From SHNJ01 sp964458615 (GTDB lineage Bacteria > Pseudomonadota > Alphaproteobacteria > SHNJ01): a stretch of DNA of 64,000 nucleotides. A program made the position numbers and the translations under genes. Location of the stretch: assembly GCA_964458615.1 (NCBI GenBank), contig CAYWJR010000003.1, forward strand, positions 3,864-67,863. The letters are read 5' to 3'. Shown here one piece after another: positions 1-9,046 of the stretch (position 1 is its first letter; each line of letters opens with the position of its first letter). The notes under the pieces were generated by a model that was not told the DNA's origin, made no database searches, and worked only from the letters and a program-made list of their open reading frames with translations.

Positions 1-119
1 CAATAATAGCGGTAAAAATATCTGTGACATAGGCCGATATTAACGAATTTCGGTGTTATGTCCAGGCCGCGTTCGGGTGCATTGCGGAATGAAATATCTG
101 CTGCGCCCGATGCAAAACC

Positions 120-149
120 TTGCGAAATCAGGATTCAAAATGCTATAGA
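120..149 (+). promoter_or_regulatory. Putative sigma-70-type promoter of the PagL-like gene
   Basis: A TTGCGA box at 120-125 and a TATAGA box at 144-149 are separated by 18 bases, 39 bases before the start codon at 188. Assigned by eye only. The rest of 1-187 shows no convincing gene. Confidence 0.35.
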
Positions 150-187
150 TACAATCGTCTTTAATTCCCAGTCAGAAAGTTTTTCGA

Positions 188-700
188 ATGCGTTTTGTAA
201 TTGCGATTGCAGTTTTTTTAATTTGCCCGTTGGTTTTTGCGAATCATGCCGTTGCCGCAGACGGTAAAAAAACCGGCACCCCGGATTTGATCAGTTTTGC
301 CGTTGGCCAATATGATGTATTCGACAACGAAGAAGCGGCGGAATTCGTTTTGGAATACCGCGCGAAATCATGGAATTGGAATACATTGTCCCCATTGGCG
401 GGCGTAATGGCGACAACCGACGGCGCGGTTTATGGATTCGGTGGGATCGGATTCGATTGGGCGATCGACAATAAATGGATTATCAATCCGAATTTCGCCG
501 TGGGCGCGTACCATAATGGCGCAGGCAAGGATTTGGGGCATGGGTTGGAATTCCGGTCGGGTTTGGAATTGAATTATGTGACCGACGATTTGTCGCGTTT
601 GGGCGTGGCATTCAATCATATTTCCAACGCCAGTTTGGGCGATGAAAATCCAGGCACGGAATCGTTGTTGTTTACGTATTCGATTCCTGTCGGCTGGTAA
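188..700 (+). CDS. pagL: Acyloxyacyl hydrolase, PagL-like lipid A 3-O-deacylase
   Basis: A 170-residue protein with a signal peptide (residues 1 to about 24, ending AVAA) followed by short alternating strands and a C-terminal aromatic residue (VGW), as expected for a small outer-membrane beta-barrel. The PagL catalytic set is visible: His144 and Ser146 in FNHISNAS and Glu158, with the Ser-Glu spacing of 12 seen in Pseudomonas PagL. By family knowledge it removes the 3-O-linked acyl chain of lipid A in the outer membrane, altering surface charge and immune recognition. It is a single gene with its own promoter upstream and a strong terminator just downstream. No good Shine-Dalgarno is seen, but the signal peptide supports the start. 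Confidence 0.85.
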   Translation: MRFVIAIAVFLICPLVFANHAVAADGKKTGTPDLISFAVGQYDVFDNEEAAEFVLEYRAKSWNWNTLSPLAGVMATTDGAVYGFGGIGFDWAIDNKWIINPNFAVGAYHNGAGKDLGHGLEFRSGLELNYVTDDLSRLGVAFNHISNASLGDENPGTESLLFTYSIPVGW

Positions 701-722
701 AAGAATATAAACGGATGGAATG

Positions 723-750
723 AAAAAAACCGCCCAGTGGGCGGTTTTTT
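723..750. terminator. Bidirectional rho-independent terminator
   Basis: A perfect 6-bp GC stem (CCGCCC / GGGCGG, loop AGT) is flanked by an A-run on the left and a T-run on the right. It can end the pagL transcript on the plus strand and the tRNA-Arg transcript on the minus strand. Confidence 0.85.
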
Positions 751-773
751 GTTTCAAGATTATTTGAAAAAAA

Positions 774-850
774 TGGCGTCCCCGAGATGATTCGAACATC
801 CGACACCCGGTTTAGGAAACCGGTGCTCTATCCAGCTGAGCTACGGGGAC
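774..850 (-). tRNA. tRNA-Arg (anticodon CCT)
   Basis: The minus strand folds into a complete 77-nt cloverleaf: acceptor stem GTCCCCG/CGGGGAC, D-arm with AGCTCAGCTGG, anticodon stem CCGGT/ACCGG with loop TTCCTAA (anticodon CCT, reading AGG), and T-arm containing GTTCGAATC. The CCA end is encoded (774-776), although a CCA-adding enzyme gene also lies at 10.2 kb. Confidence 0.95.
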
Positions 851-933
851 AATAAAATTATTTTATCATTTGGCACTTAATTTTCAATTTTTATAAAATG
901 GGTTGTAAATCAAATGCTTTATAAAGATAAAAA

Positions 934-964
934 ACCCGGCGAATTACTTCGCCGGGTTTTTTTT
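934..964. terminator. Rho-independent terminator after the small gene at 983-1192
   Basis: A 9-bp stem CCCGGCGAA / TTCGCCGGG with loop TTAC lies between an A-run and a T-run. On the minus strand it is directly downstream of the stop at 983. Confidence 0.8.
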
Positions 965-982
965 GTTCGAATGAATTTTAAA

Positions 983-1192
983 TCAGGCCACTGATTTTTT
1001 CGATCCGCTCTTTTTTTCAAACTTTGTCAAACGGTCGATTAAATCCTGCGCGTACCCGGCGCCATACCGCATTTCCAGGAATTTATACAACTCCAGATTG
1101 CTGTGATCGTTGCCGATTGGGTCGGTGGATACGGGATCGGTGTTGGAATTGGCCGGCGGGGTTTTTGTGCTGTGGGATTGTTTTGGTATCAT
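983..1192 (-). CDS. Small conserved-looking protein of unknown function
   Basis: A 69-residue protein beginning MIPKQSHS. This internal ATG is chosen over an upstream one (1249) because GGAG precedes it by six bases. The first half is polar and Ser/Thr/Pro/Asn rich, probably disordered. The second half (LYKFLEMRYGAGYAQDLI onward) looks like a compact amphipathic helical segment ending in a Lys-rich tail. No family is recognised. It is monocistronic with a strong terminator directly behind it, which argues that it is expressed. Confidence 0.6.
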   Translation of the reverse strand: MIPKQSHSTKTPPANSNTDPVSTDPIGNDHSNLELYKFLEMRYGAGYAQDLIDRLTKFEKKSGSKKSVA

Positions 1193-1313
1193 AATGGCTC
1201 CGTAACTAATCATATTTTGTTGATTTTTTGTCTTAACTATTGTTAACAAACTAACGCGGAATGGTTAACGAACGGTTAAGATGGGTTTAAAACCAACTTA
1301 TGGAGCAAAAAAA

Positions 1314-2218
1314 TTATGACGTGGAATGTTCCTTGTGGGTAACTGGCTGGCTGATTGCGAAAATTGCCGATACAACCATAAATACGCCAATATATTGCAT
1401 CAAAGTCAGACTTTCGGATAACAGCCATACCGCGCCAAGGATCGATACAACCGGTTCCAGCTTCATTACCAAACTGACACGCAGGGCGGATATGCTTTTG
1501 ATAGCGACAAAGAACGAAATTTGACCCACCAGCGATAATATTAAAGATGTTGCGATCAATGCCCATCCCGATGCGTCATCGGCAGCGGGCAGGGCGATGC
1601 CGTGCGATAACGACAATCCCGCAAATGCCAATGTTGGAATCAAACTGAGTTGTACGGTAAAAACATACGCATCGCGGTCGGCGATTACCTTGTTGCTTAG
1701 ATAAAGGTAACTGGCGATCAATATGCTTGCGCCAAATGCCATGGCGCCGCCAGCGATATTGAAATCGCTGTGAATCATTCGGTCTGGATTTATCACCAAC
1801 GCCAATCCAACAAGAGCGGTTGCCAGCGACAAAAGAAACACCCGCGTCAATTTTGTTTTGTCGAAATAAAAATGCAGCGCTGCCAAAATCAATGGGTAAA
1901 GAAAAACCAGCATGGTGACGGATGCAATATCCAAATATTCAATCGAGCTGTAATGCAGCCAGCTGAATAAAAGGAAAATAACGCTGATTGCCGCAACCGG
2001 CGCGTAATTTTTAACGCCCGACCATAATTGTTTGCCCATTAAATACAGCACAAAGCCGACGCCAAAACATTGCGCCATGCGGTTGGCCGCCATATAGGAA
2101 TAAACATCCATGCCATGGCATAAACGGCCTTGGCGATCGGAACCTGGATGCCGAAACAAAACGCGGACACAACCGCCAATGCGCATCCGATCCAAAATTC
2201 TTTTTTTTGTTGGGACAT
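1314..2218 (-). pseudogene. EamA/DMT-family transporter, frame interrupted
   Basis: The ATG at 2218 overlaps the TAA of the upstream gene (TAATG). The first 36 or so residues (MSQQKKEFW..., first membrane helix with KAVYAMA) are in one frame; the remaining nine or so helices of a typical 300-residue EamA permease, from about DVYSYMAANR onward, are in another. The switch lies near 2110-2120. The span 1314-2218 is 905 bases, one short of a multiple of three, so a single extra base restores the frame. EamA proteins are inner-membrane drug/metabolite exporters; the substrate cannot be inferred. The lesion may be a real mutation or a sequence error; the rest of the reading frame is well preserved, so any inactivation would be recent. 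Confidence 0.75.
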
Positions 2219-4290
2219 TATCGTCCTTCCCTGCGCCAAGCCATCAGCAATAACAAAATCCCCAAAAGCAAATATACAATCGATGGCATTAACGGCGTTT
2301 GTTTAATGCCGCTAATGGTGTAATTGTTATTTTTTCTAACGCCAATCCAATTCCGGCCGGACATGGAACGGTTGGCGTCGACATGCCGTATTCCGGGCTG
2401 GCCGTCTTCGGCGATCCAACGGATCGATCCGTTGCTGGCATCGGCCAACGGCGATAATTTTTCTTTGCTGGATGCCAAATCGGAGTATTCCAACGGATTT
2501 AATCCGCCAACTCCGGCCATGATCGATTGGCGGCCATTGCTGATTCTGTAAATTCCTGTTTTGGCGACCTGGATTTTTGCGCGTGAAAATCCGGGCATTT
2601 CTTCGGTCAGCGAGATGGTTTCGATTTCGCCGCCCGGTTTGGTCACGGTGACCGAATTGTTGCTTTGCGCCAGGCTCCGTTGAGTTATTGTGACAGTACG
2701 GCCTTGGACTTCGGCGCGCAAATCGTCTTCTTCCAATTGGGGTTCTTTCATCAACCAATGCGACAGGCGGCGCAACAGTTCGGAATGCGGTCCGCCGCCT
2801 TGATGTCCGCGCGCCCAAAGCCAGATTTGATCGGAAAATAATTGCGCCACGCGTCCTTGGCCAATTCGGTCCAGAATCAATAATGGCCGTTCATCCGCGC
2901 CGGACATCAATATATTGCCATGCCGGACTTTGGAATCGATTTGCCGCAACCATGGCCCCCATTTGCTTGGTTTTCCGGGTTTTCCCGCGCCCGGCAAATC
3001 CGATGTCACCGGATGGCGCGCGCCGTCGGATGTCAGTGCCGGAACAAATTCCGATTCGATAATTTTCTGGGTTGGAATTGCGGGCAGAATATTGCCGACT
3101 GGGGTGTCGAATAAACTTAAGGATGCGTCCGGCAACGGGCCTTCGGCATCCAATACCGCGCCGCCTTTTTCCACGAATTCGACGATATGATTCATGTATT
3201 CGTTCGGCAAAACGCTTAGGCGGCGGTAACGGTCGAAAATAATCAGGTTGAAATCGTATAATTTTTCTTCGAACAATTCTTTGGTGGGAAAGGCGATCAA
3301 CGACAATTCTTCGGTTGGAATGGAATCTTGTTTTTCAGGCGGACGCAAAATGGTGAAATGCACCAAATCCACCGACGGGTCGGATTTTAGAAAATTTCTC
3401 CATACCCTGGTGCCGGGGTGCGGATCGCCGGAAATCAACAAAACCCGCAACCGGTCACGCACGCCGTTTACGGTCAGCACGGCATGGTTGTTTTCATCCG
3501 ACAATTCGGCCGCGCCTTTTGGAATGGACAGCTCGAAAATATTCGCGCCGGCGTGGCGGATATTGACGGGAATTTCCACGTCTTGTCCAACCGGGATCGA
3601 TTGGGTTTGAACCTTGTCGGCGTCGGTGCGCAAGGAAATGTCGACATTTCCGCCTTCGTCGGTGCCGTCTTCGACATGCACGGTAATGGTTTGGTTCTGG
3701 CCGACGATGCCGAATCCGGGGCTGCGCACGATTTTCAGCCTGCGGTCGCGTTCGCCCGGCGCGCCGGTCAATAATATTTGAAACGGCGCTTGGCCAATAT
3801 CCGCCAATGACACCGGCACGTCATGCACTTGCCCGTCGGTGATTAAAATAACCGCCCCGATATGCGATTTTGGAATATCGCCGCTGCCGCGAGAAATCGC
3901 GGAAAACAACATCGTGCCGCCCGCATCGTCCGGGTTGTCGCCCACGGCGATGGTGCGGAAATTTATGTTTTCCATACCGGCCAGTTCGGATTCGATTGCG
4001 CGCCGCGCGGCATCCGTTTGCGCGGATCTTTGATTAATTTGATTGCTGGTGGATTCGTCGATCACGACCAAAACGGTGTCGGGTTTTATTTCACGTATTT
4101 CTTCGACCAGCGATGGATTGCACAGCATCAATAAAAACAAAGCCAAGGCGGATATGCGCCAAGGCCAGCCGCGGGCGCGTTTCGATATGGCGTATACCGC
4201 CAGCGCAGCGGCGATAACGGCCAATACCACAATCGCCCAAAATGGCAGGGATGGGAAAAAACGGATGAATAATTCGGGATTGTTATTCAT
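2218..4290 (-). CDS. Large inner-membrane protein of the MoxR/DUF58/DUF4159 operon
   Basis: A 690-residue protein with two N-terminal membrane helices (about residues 14-34 and 43-60), a long extracytoplasmic region and one C-terminal helix (about 665-683) followed by RREGR. The N-terminal soluble part resembles a von Willebrand A fold (VLVVIDESTSNQ, VILITDG) though the metal site is incomplete; residues near 280-470 resemble a class I glutamine amidotransferase-like fold (RVLLISG, LIIFDRY, VEKGGAVLDAEG) without an obvious catalytic Cys. Proteins of this build accompany MoxR operons in alphaproteobacteria; function is not established. Its start overlaps the upstream DUF4159 gene by 8 bases. 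Confidence 0.8.
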   Translation of the reverse strand: MNNNPELFIRFFPSLPFWAIVVLAVIAAALAVYAISKRARGWPWRISALALFLLMLCNPSLVEEIREIKPDTVLVVIDESTSNQINQRSAQTDAARRAIESELAGMENINFRTIAVGDNPDDAGGTMLFSAISRGSGDIPKSHIGAVILITDGQVHDVPVSLADIGQAPFQILLTGAPGERDRRLKIVRSPGFGIVGQNQTITVHVEDGTDEGGNVDISLRTDADKVQTQSIPVGQDVEIPVNIRHAGANIFELSIPKGAAELSDENNHAVLTVNGVRDRLRVLLISGDPHPGTRVWRNFLKSDPSVDLVHFTILRPPEKQDSIPTEELSLIAFPTKELFEEKLYDFNLIIFDRYRRLSVLPNEYMNHIVEFVEKGGAVLDAEGPLPDASLSLFDTPVGNILPAIPTQKIIESEFVPALTSDGARHPVTSDLPGAGKPGKPSKWGPWLRQIDSKVRHGNILMSGADERPLLILDRIGQGRVAQLFSDQIWLWARGHQGGGPHSELLRRLSHWLMKEPQLEEDDLRAEVQGRTVTITQRSLAQSNNSVTVTKPGGEIETISLTEEMPGFSRAKIQVAKTGIYRISNGRQSIMAGVGGLNPLEYSDLASSKEKLSPLADASNGSIRWIAEDGQPGIRHVDANRSMSGRNWIGVRKNNNYTISGIKQTPLMPSIVYLLLGILLLLMAWRREGR

Positions 4291-6988
4291 GTCCCAACCG
4301 TTCCAAAATCGCAGGTACGTGCACCTGGTCGGATTTATAATTGCCGGTCAAGGCGTACATCACCAGATTAATGCCAAAACGGCGCGCTGTTTCGCGTTGT
4401 TTTTCTCCGCCAGGAACGGCGGGATATAATGGTTTTCCAGATTTATCGACCGCCCATGCCGCCGCCCAATCCTGGGTGCCGATGATGATCGATGCCACGC
4501 CGTCGAAATTGTTGGAATCGTGATCGGAAATCCATAATGTCTTATCGCTCCACCGGCCCGGCCATTCTTTTAGTAAATAAAAACTGCGCAACAAAACATG
4601 TTCCGGGCGGATCGGATTCAAAACCGGAACGTCGATATTTTGAAAATAATCGGCCAGTAAATTTTCCGATATGCTGCTGCCGTCGCCATCGCGCGTGTCG
4701 ATTATAATCATGCCGCCGTTGCGTATGTATGAATTGATACGCATCGAAGCCGCCTGCGATAACGGCGTTGCATGATCCGGCATCGGCCAATACAGAATCG
4801 GATAAAACGCCAAATCGTCGTTTTCGATATCGACGCCTTTTGGGTCGGCCGCTTCGACCGATGTTCGCGTGCGTAATACATGCGTCAAACCGGTCAATCC
4901 CGCGGCACTGATCCGGTCGATGTCCGCATTGTATGTTTTAATATACCCCAGCCGCGGATGCTTGGCGGCTTGAATGTTGTCTGGGCTTGCGGCGGCGGAT
5001 GGCGCAGTCATCAATATCCCGATTGCGATCATAGCGGCGGGCATGGAACGGCGCAGTGTTGGAATAAACGATGCCAAATTCAAACTGATAATCATATCCG
5101 CCAACGCCAACAACAAAGCGGCCAGATACAAAAATGGGCGTATGTCTTTTTCCCGGCTTTTTAGGTCGTCCATGATTTTTATGCCATTCGGCAAATCGAC
5201 GATCGGATCCATCGCCGCCACATGATCGCTTAGATTGAACGCTTTTTTATCGGTTTCGCTGCCATAATATCCGGGCGGGTAATAAGGGCCGGCGCGGTGC
5301 GTTTGCAAATCTTCGTAGGTCGCGTTTTTAACGTATGTCGGCGGTGTTTGCAGTTGGCCGAAACCGTTCAACATTTCATACAAACTGAAACCTTCTTGGG
5401 CGTTTGCGGCTATGACGCCTTGGCTGCTCCAAATCAAGCGTTGCAACATTTCAACGAACAGCCCAGATAAAATCAAATTCGACCATTGGTGGTTGGCGGC
5501 GATATGGAATAAAATCACCTGGCCATTGCCCAATTTCGTTCCGGTGACAAGCGGCGTGCCGTCTTGCAAGGCTGCCCAGGTTTTTTGCGCCAGATCGGGT
5601 GTTGGGGTTGTCAGCAATTGACGGTTGATTTTAATATCGGGTGGCACGGTTAAACCGTAAAACGGGCCGTTATCCGGCATGGCCGCAAGCCCGATCGGTT
5701 CCGACCACGACAAATTTCCGGTCATGCTGCGCGGTTTATCATGTACCGGAACCGGCAATAACGAATCGGGGGTTTTTACCAAATTATCGCCGGCAAACCG
5801 GATCAATGTGCCGCCTTTTTCGACCCAGCGGCGCAATTCATCGTTTTCCAGTTTGTTCGGATTATTGGCGTCGGTTAAAATCATGACGGCAATATTTGAT
5901 TTCAACAATTCATCGATGTTACCGTGAAAAACTTCTGCGAATGGCGCTGCGGCGCGTTCGATAAAATACAAATCGTCCAATAACGGCTTGCTGGAATCCA
6001 TCGCTTGCGTGGTTACGATACCCAACGGATGCTGCCGCCCTGTTTCATCGATCAAATAAGTCGTTCCGGCATTGATTTGTTCGGATACAATCAGCCGGCT
6101 GACTTTGTTTTTTACGTCCAATGGCAGTTCCAATTTGCTTTTGGCGACGGTTTTGCCGCTTTCAAACGTGGCGGCGATTTGACCCAATGCCTTGCCGTCT
6201 TGGGAAAATGCCTGCACCGTGACGGATGCGGGCGGCATAGGCCGGTTTAACGGCAATGTGCGGCGAACCACCAAATCGATTCCGCCCGCTTGCGAAGCGT
6301 CGGCGGACAAAAGTAAATTATGTTGATCCTGGCGCAGGATAAAAAATAATTGTCCTTTGCTAGACAAACCATTCAGCAAATCGTAAAAACCGTCGTCTTT
6401 TAAACCGTCGCTGAACCAAAAAATATCCGGATTCGGCACCAATTTTTTTTCCGAAAATTCCTTGGCCGCCAAATCGTAACGCGCCGGCCATGGCAGCGGT
6501 CGCAAGCCCTTTATAATTTGCGCCGCTTCGGCAGGGGTCAAATAATCGGATACAAAATCGAATGTGCTGTCCGGATTCGGGGCGGTGGTTATAATTTGCA
6601 CCGTTTTATTTTCCCGCATGGCGACGTCGATGATTTGCCCGGCTTGCTGCGATACCGAAGCCCAGTTTTTCGCCGAATTCCATCCATTGTCGATGGCCAG
6701 AATAATCGAATTGCGGGTTGCCAATTGCTGTTCCGGGTTCAAAATCGGGTGCGCCGCGCCGATGATAATCAACACAATCAATCCAATGCGCAAAGCAAGC
6801 AACCACCACGGCGCGCGCCGGGGTGTTTCTTCTTTTTGTTTCAGGAATTTTAACAATTTGATCGCCGGAAATTCGATGCGGCGCGGCGATGGCGGCGTGA
6901 AGCGGACGATTTGCCACAATACCGGCAATATCATCAATGCCAAAAGGCACCAGGGAGACAAGAATCCGATAAATCCCAGCGACAGCAT
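4283..6988 (-). CDS. DUF4159 membrane protein with BatA-like N-terminus
   Basis: A 901-residue protein. The N-terminus (FLSPWCLLALMILPVLW, then a second helix near residue 70) is the BatA / aerotolerance-regulator N-terminal membrane module. A VWA-like region follows (SIILAIDNGWNSAKNW), then a segment with glutamine-amidotransferase-like character (VMILTDAN, WVEKGGTLIRFAG, GQVILFH). Further helices lie near 620-660, and the C-terminal 200 residues match the DUF4159 pattern (RLGYIKTYN, YPILYWPMPD, GGMIIIDTRDGDG). The ATG overlaps the TAA of the DUF58 gene (TAATG). By family context it is thought to work with a MoxR ATPase in envelope or complex maturation; this is inference. Confidence 0.85.
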   Translation of the reverse strand: MLSLGFIGFLSPWCLLALMILPVLWQIVRFTPPSPRRIEFPAIKLLKFLKQKEETPRRAPWWLLALRIGLIVLIIIGAAHPILNPEQQLATRNSIILAIDNGWNSAKNWASVSQQAGQIIDVAMRENKTVQIITTAPNPDSTFDFVSDYLTPAEAAQIIKGLRPLPWPARYDLAAKEFSEKKLVPNPDIFWFSDGLKDDGFYDLLNGLSSKGQLFFILRQDQHNLLLSADASQAGGIDLVVRRTLPLNRPMPPASVTVQAFSQDGKALGQIAATFESGKTVAKSKLELPLDVKNKVSRLIVSEQINAGTTYLIDETGRQHPLGIVTTQAMDSSKPLLDDLYFIERAAAPFAEVFHGNIDELLKSNIAVMILTDANNPNKLENDELRRWVEKGGTLIRFAGDNLVKTPDSLLPVPVHDKPRSMTGNLSWSEPIGLAAMPDNGPFYGLTVPPDIKINRQLLTTPTPDLAQKTWAALQDGTPLVTGTKLGNGQVILFHIAANHQWSNLILSGLFVEMLQRLIWSSQGVIAANAQEGFSLYEMLNGFGQLQTPPTYVKNATYEDLQTHRAGPYYPPGYYGSETDKKAFNLSDHVAAMDPIVDLPNGIKIMDDLKSREKDIRPFLYLAALLLALADMIISLNLASFIPTLRRSMPAAMIAIGILMTAPSAAASPDNIQAAKHPRLGYIKTYNADIDRISAAGLTGLTHVLRTRTSVEAADPKGVDIENDDLAFYPILYWPMPDHATPLSQAASMRINSYIRNGGMIIIDTRDGDGSSISENLLADYFQNIDVPVLNPIRPEHVLLRSFYLLKEWPGRWSDKTLWISDHDSNNFDGVASIIIGTQDWAAAWAVDKSGKPLYPAVPGGEKQRETARRFGINLVMYALTGNYKSDQVHVPAILERLGHE

Positions 6989-7874
6989 TACACCACCCGC
7001 CGTTGCGATAAATCACGGTACAATTCCATCAACGCCAATTCAGGCGGTTTATCGGTGCGGTGAAAACTGTATGTCCAGCCCGCTTGTTTGCAAACCGATT
7101 CCACCGCCAATCGGTGCGATTCCGCCCGCCGCGCATAGGCGGCGCGAATATCGTCGGCGCGTTTTATTTCAACTTTGCCGTCATCGCTTTCCAGTCCTTC
7201 GAAAATAACGCGGCCACGGAACGGCAGATCGATTTCGGCGGGATCGAATATTTGCACGATGTGCCCTTTGACGCTGATGGATGCATAGGATTGAATCAAT
7301 TTGCGTATATCGCGAATAGGATTTAAAAAATCGCCGATAAAAACCACTTGGGAATGGCGCGGTAAAATGTAATATGGCGGCAAGCTGGGCGTGCGGCGTT
7401 TTTCGTCGATCATGAATTCGGTTGCGCGGTACAAGCCGTGTTTTCCGGTCATTGGCGGCAAACCGCTGGCCAATATGGTGAATTTTTCGCCCCCCCCCGC
7501 GCCAAAAGCGCGATAATGGCCAGCAACAATAACGCGCCGCGCCGCACCTTGGATGGGAATTTCTTTTTTGAACGATACACCATCGACATCGACGTGTCCG
7601 CCCACAACCATAATGTTTGCGGCGCTTCCCATTCTTTTTGCCGGACGAATAATTGTTCGGCGCGCGCAGAACGGCGCCAGTCGATAATGCCTGCGGGATC
7701 GCCGCTTAGATATGGGCGGTATTGCCAAAAATTGTCGCCTTGCCCGGCGCGGCGCAATCCATGTAAACCTTGGGCCACGGTCTTTGCGATCTTTTCCGCC
7801 TCGAGCAGCAATGGCGGCAACCGCGAAGCCAATGCTTCGGCGCGGTTTTGGATTTTGATCGGATTGACCGGCAT
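6988..7874 (-). pseudogene. DUF58-domain protein, frame broken at a G9 tract
   Basis: The ATG at 7874 (MPVNPIKIQN) lies two bases after the MoxR stop. The N-terminal part has the DUF58 hallmark YLSGDPAGIIDWRRSAR followed by a VWA-like start (LWLWADTSMSM). The frame then runs into nine consecutive G (minus strand; C at 7490-7498) and shifts; the C-terminal half (GEKFTILASG..., VVFIGDF, ending LSQRRVV) continues in another frame to 6988. The span is 887 bases, one short of a multiple of three; a tract of 7 or 10 G rejoins the halves. DUF58 proteins partner MoxR ATPases. Homopolymer miscount, phase variation or slippage are all possible. The neighbours are intact, so a functional gene is likely. 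Confidence 0.8.
7490..7498 (-). repeat. G9 homopolymer inside the DUF58 gene
   Basis: Nine C on the plus strand (nine G in the coding strand) lie at exactly the point where the two halves of the DUF58 frame separate. Seven or ten G would restore one continuous frame. Confidence 0.9.
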
Positions 7875-7876
7875 GA

Positions 7877-8890
7877 TTACCGCAAAGGTTCCAATAACCG
7901 GTTGATAATGCCGTCGATGGTGATGCCTTCGGCGCGGGCGGCGAAATTCAACGCCATGCGGTGCCGCAAAACCGGATGCGCCAGGGAAATAATATCGTCG
8001 ATCGATGGCGCAAGACGGCCTTGCAACATGGCGCGCGCGCGGCACGCCATCATCAATGCCTGGCTGGCGCGGGGGCCGGGGCCCCATGCGACATAAGACG
8101 TTACATCGTCGTATTCTGTATCGCTGGGCCGCCCGCCGCGAACCAATGTTAAAATCGCATTGACGAAATTTTCACCCACCGGCATGCGGCGTAAAATATT
8201 TTGTCCTTGAACCAGTTCTTGGGGCGTGATGATGGCGGTCGGTTTGTATTCTTCGTTGCCGGTTGTGGTTAGCAACATTTTATATTCCGAATCCCGATCC
8301 GGATACCCCACGTCGATTTGCAGCAAAAAACGATCCAATTGCGCTTCGGGCAATGGGTATGTGCCTTCTTGTTCCAGCGGGTTTTGCGTGGCCAGAACGT
8401 GAAACGGCGTTGGCAATTCGTAATCTTGTCCCGCAACCGATACGCGCCGTTCTTGCATCGCTTGCAATAATGCGGATTGCGTGCGCGGGCTGGCGCGGTT
8501 GATTTCGTCGGCCATCAATAATTCGCAAAATACCGGGCCTTTGATGAAACGGAAAAAACGTTCGCCGGTTTGCGATTCTTCTAAAACTTCGGAACCGATA
8601 ATGTCGGCGGGCATTAAATCGGGCGTACATTGCACGCGTTTATCGGCCAATCCCGTAACGCGGGCGATGGTGTCGACCAATTTGGTTTTCGCAAGCCCCG
8701 GAACGCCGATCAGCAATCCGTGACCGCCCGCCAATAACGTGATCAAGGTTTGTTCAATCACTTCGTTTTGTCCGAATATGACCTTGGAAACCGCGGATCG
8801 CAGATTGGAAAATTTTTTGCCTAAATTTTCAATTTCGCGGATTGTTTGCTGGACATCATGGCTTGGGTTTAATGGCGGCAGATCGGTCAC
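7877..8890 (-). CDS. moxR: MoxR-family AAA+ ATPase
   Basis: A 337-residue protein from a GTG start with GGAG seven bases upstream; a longer frame reaches 8974 but its extra N-terminus looks non-coding. Walker A is GVPGLAKTK (62-70), Walker B LLMADEIN (124-131), followed by the ATQNPLEQEGTYPLPEAQ stretch typical of MoxR and a C-terminal AAA lid. MoxR ATPases act as chaperones that remodel or insert metal centres into partner complexes, usually with DUF58/VWA proteins encoded next door, as here. First gene of the operon that runs through DUF58, DUF4159, a second large membrane protein and EamA. Confidence 0.95.
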   Translation of the reverse strand: MTDLPPLNPSHDVQQTIREIENLGKKFSNLRSAVSKVIFGQNEVIEQTLITLLAGGHGLLIGVPGLAKTKLVDTIARVTGLADKRVQCTPDLMPADIIGSEVLEESQTGERFFRFIKGPVFCELLMADEINRASPRTQSALLQAMQERRVSVAGQDYELPTPFHVLATQNPLEQEGTYPLPEAQLDRFLLQIDVGYPDRDSEYKMLLTTTGNEEYKPTAIITPQELVQGQNILRRMPVGENFVNAILTLVRGGRPSDTEYDDVTSYVAWGPGPRASQALMMACRARAMLQGRLAPSIDDIISLAHPVLRHRMALNFAARAEGITIDGIINRLLEPLR

Positions 8891-9046
8891 GGGGTGACTC
8901 CATAACGGTTGGGGAAATAATAATTGGATTCGATACCTTATATTATGGGCTTTGCAGCCAAAAAAAACCATCAATCCATGAATTTGTCATAAAAAAATAA
9001 CATTACTATGGCATCTATGCGGTCGTAAAAACGAAAGAAATAAAAT

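Noticed and set aside
58..267. 69-residue frame overlapping the pagL start
   Set aside because: It overlaps the signal-peptide region of the well-supported pagL gene in another frame and has composition typical of a shadow frame.
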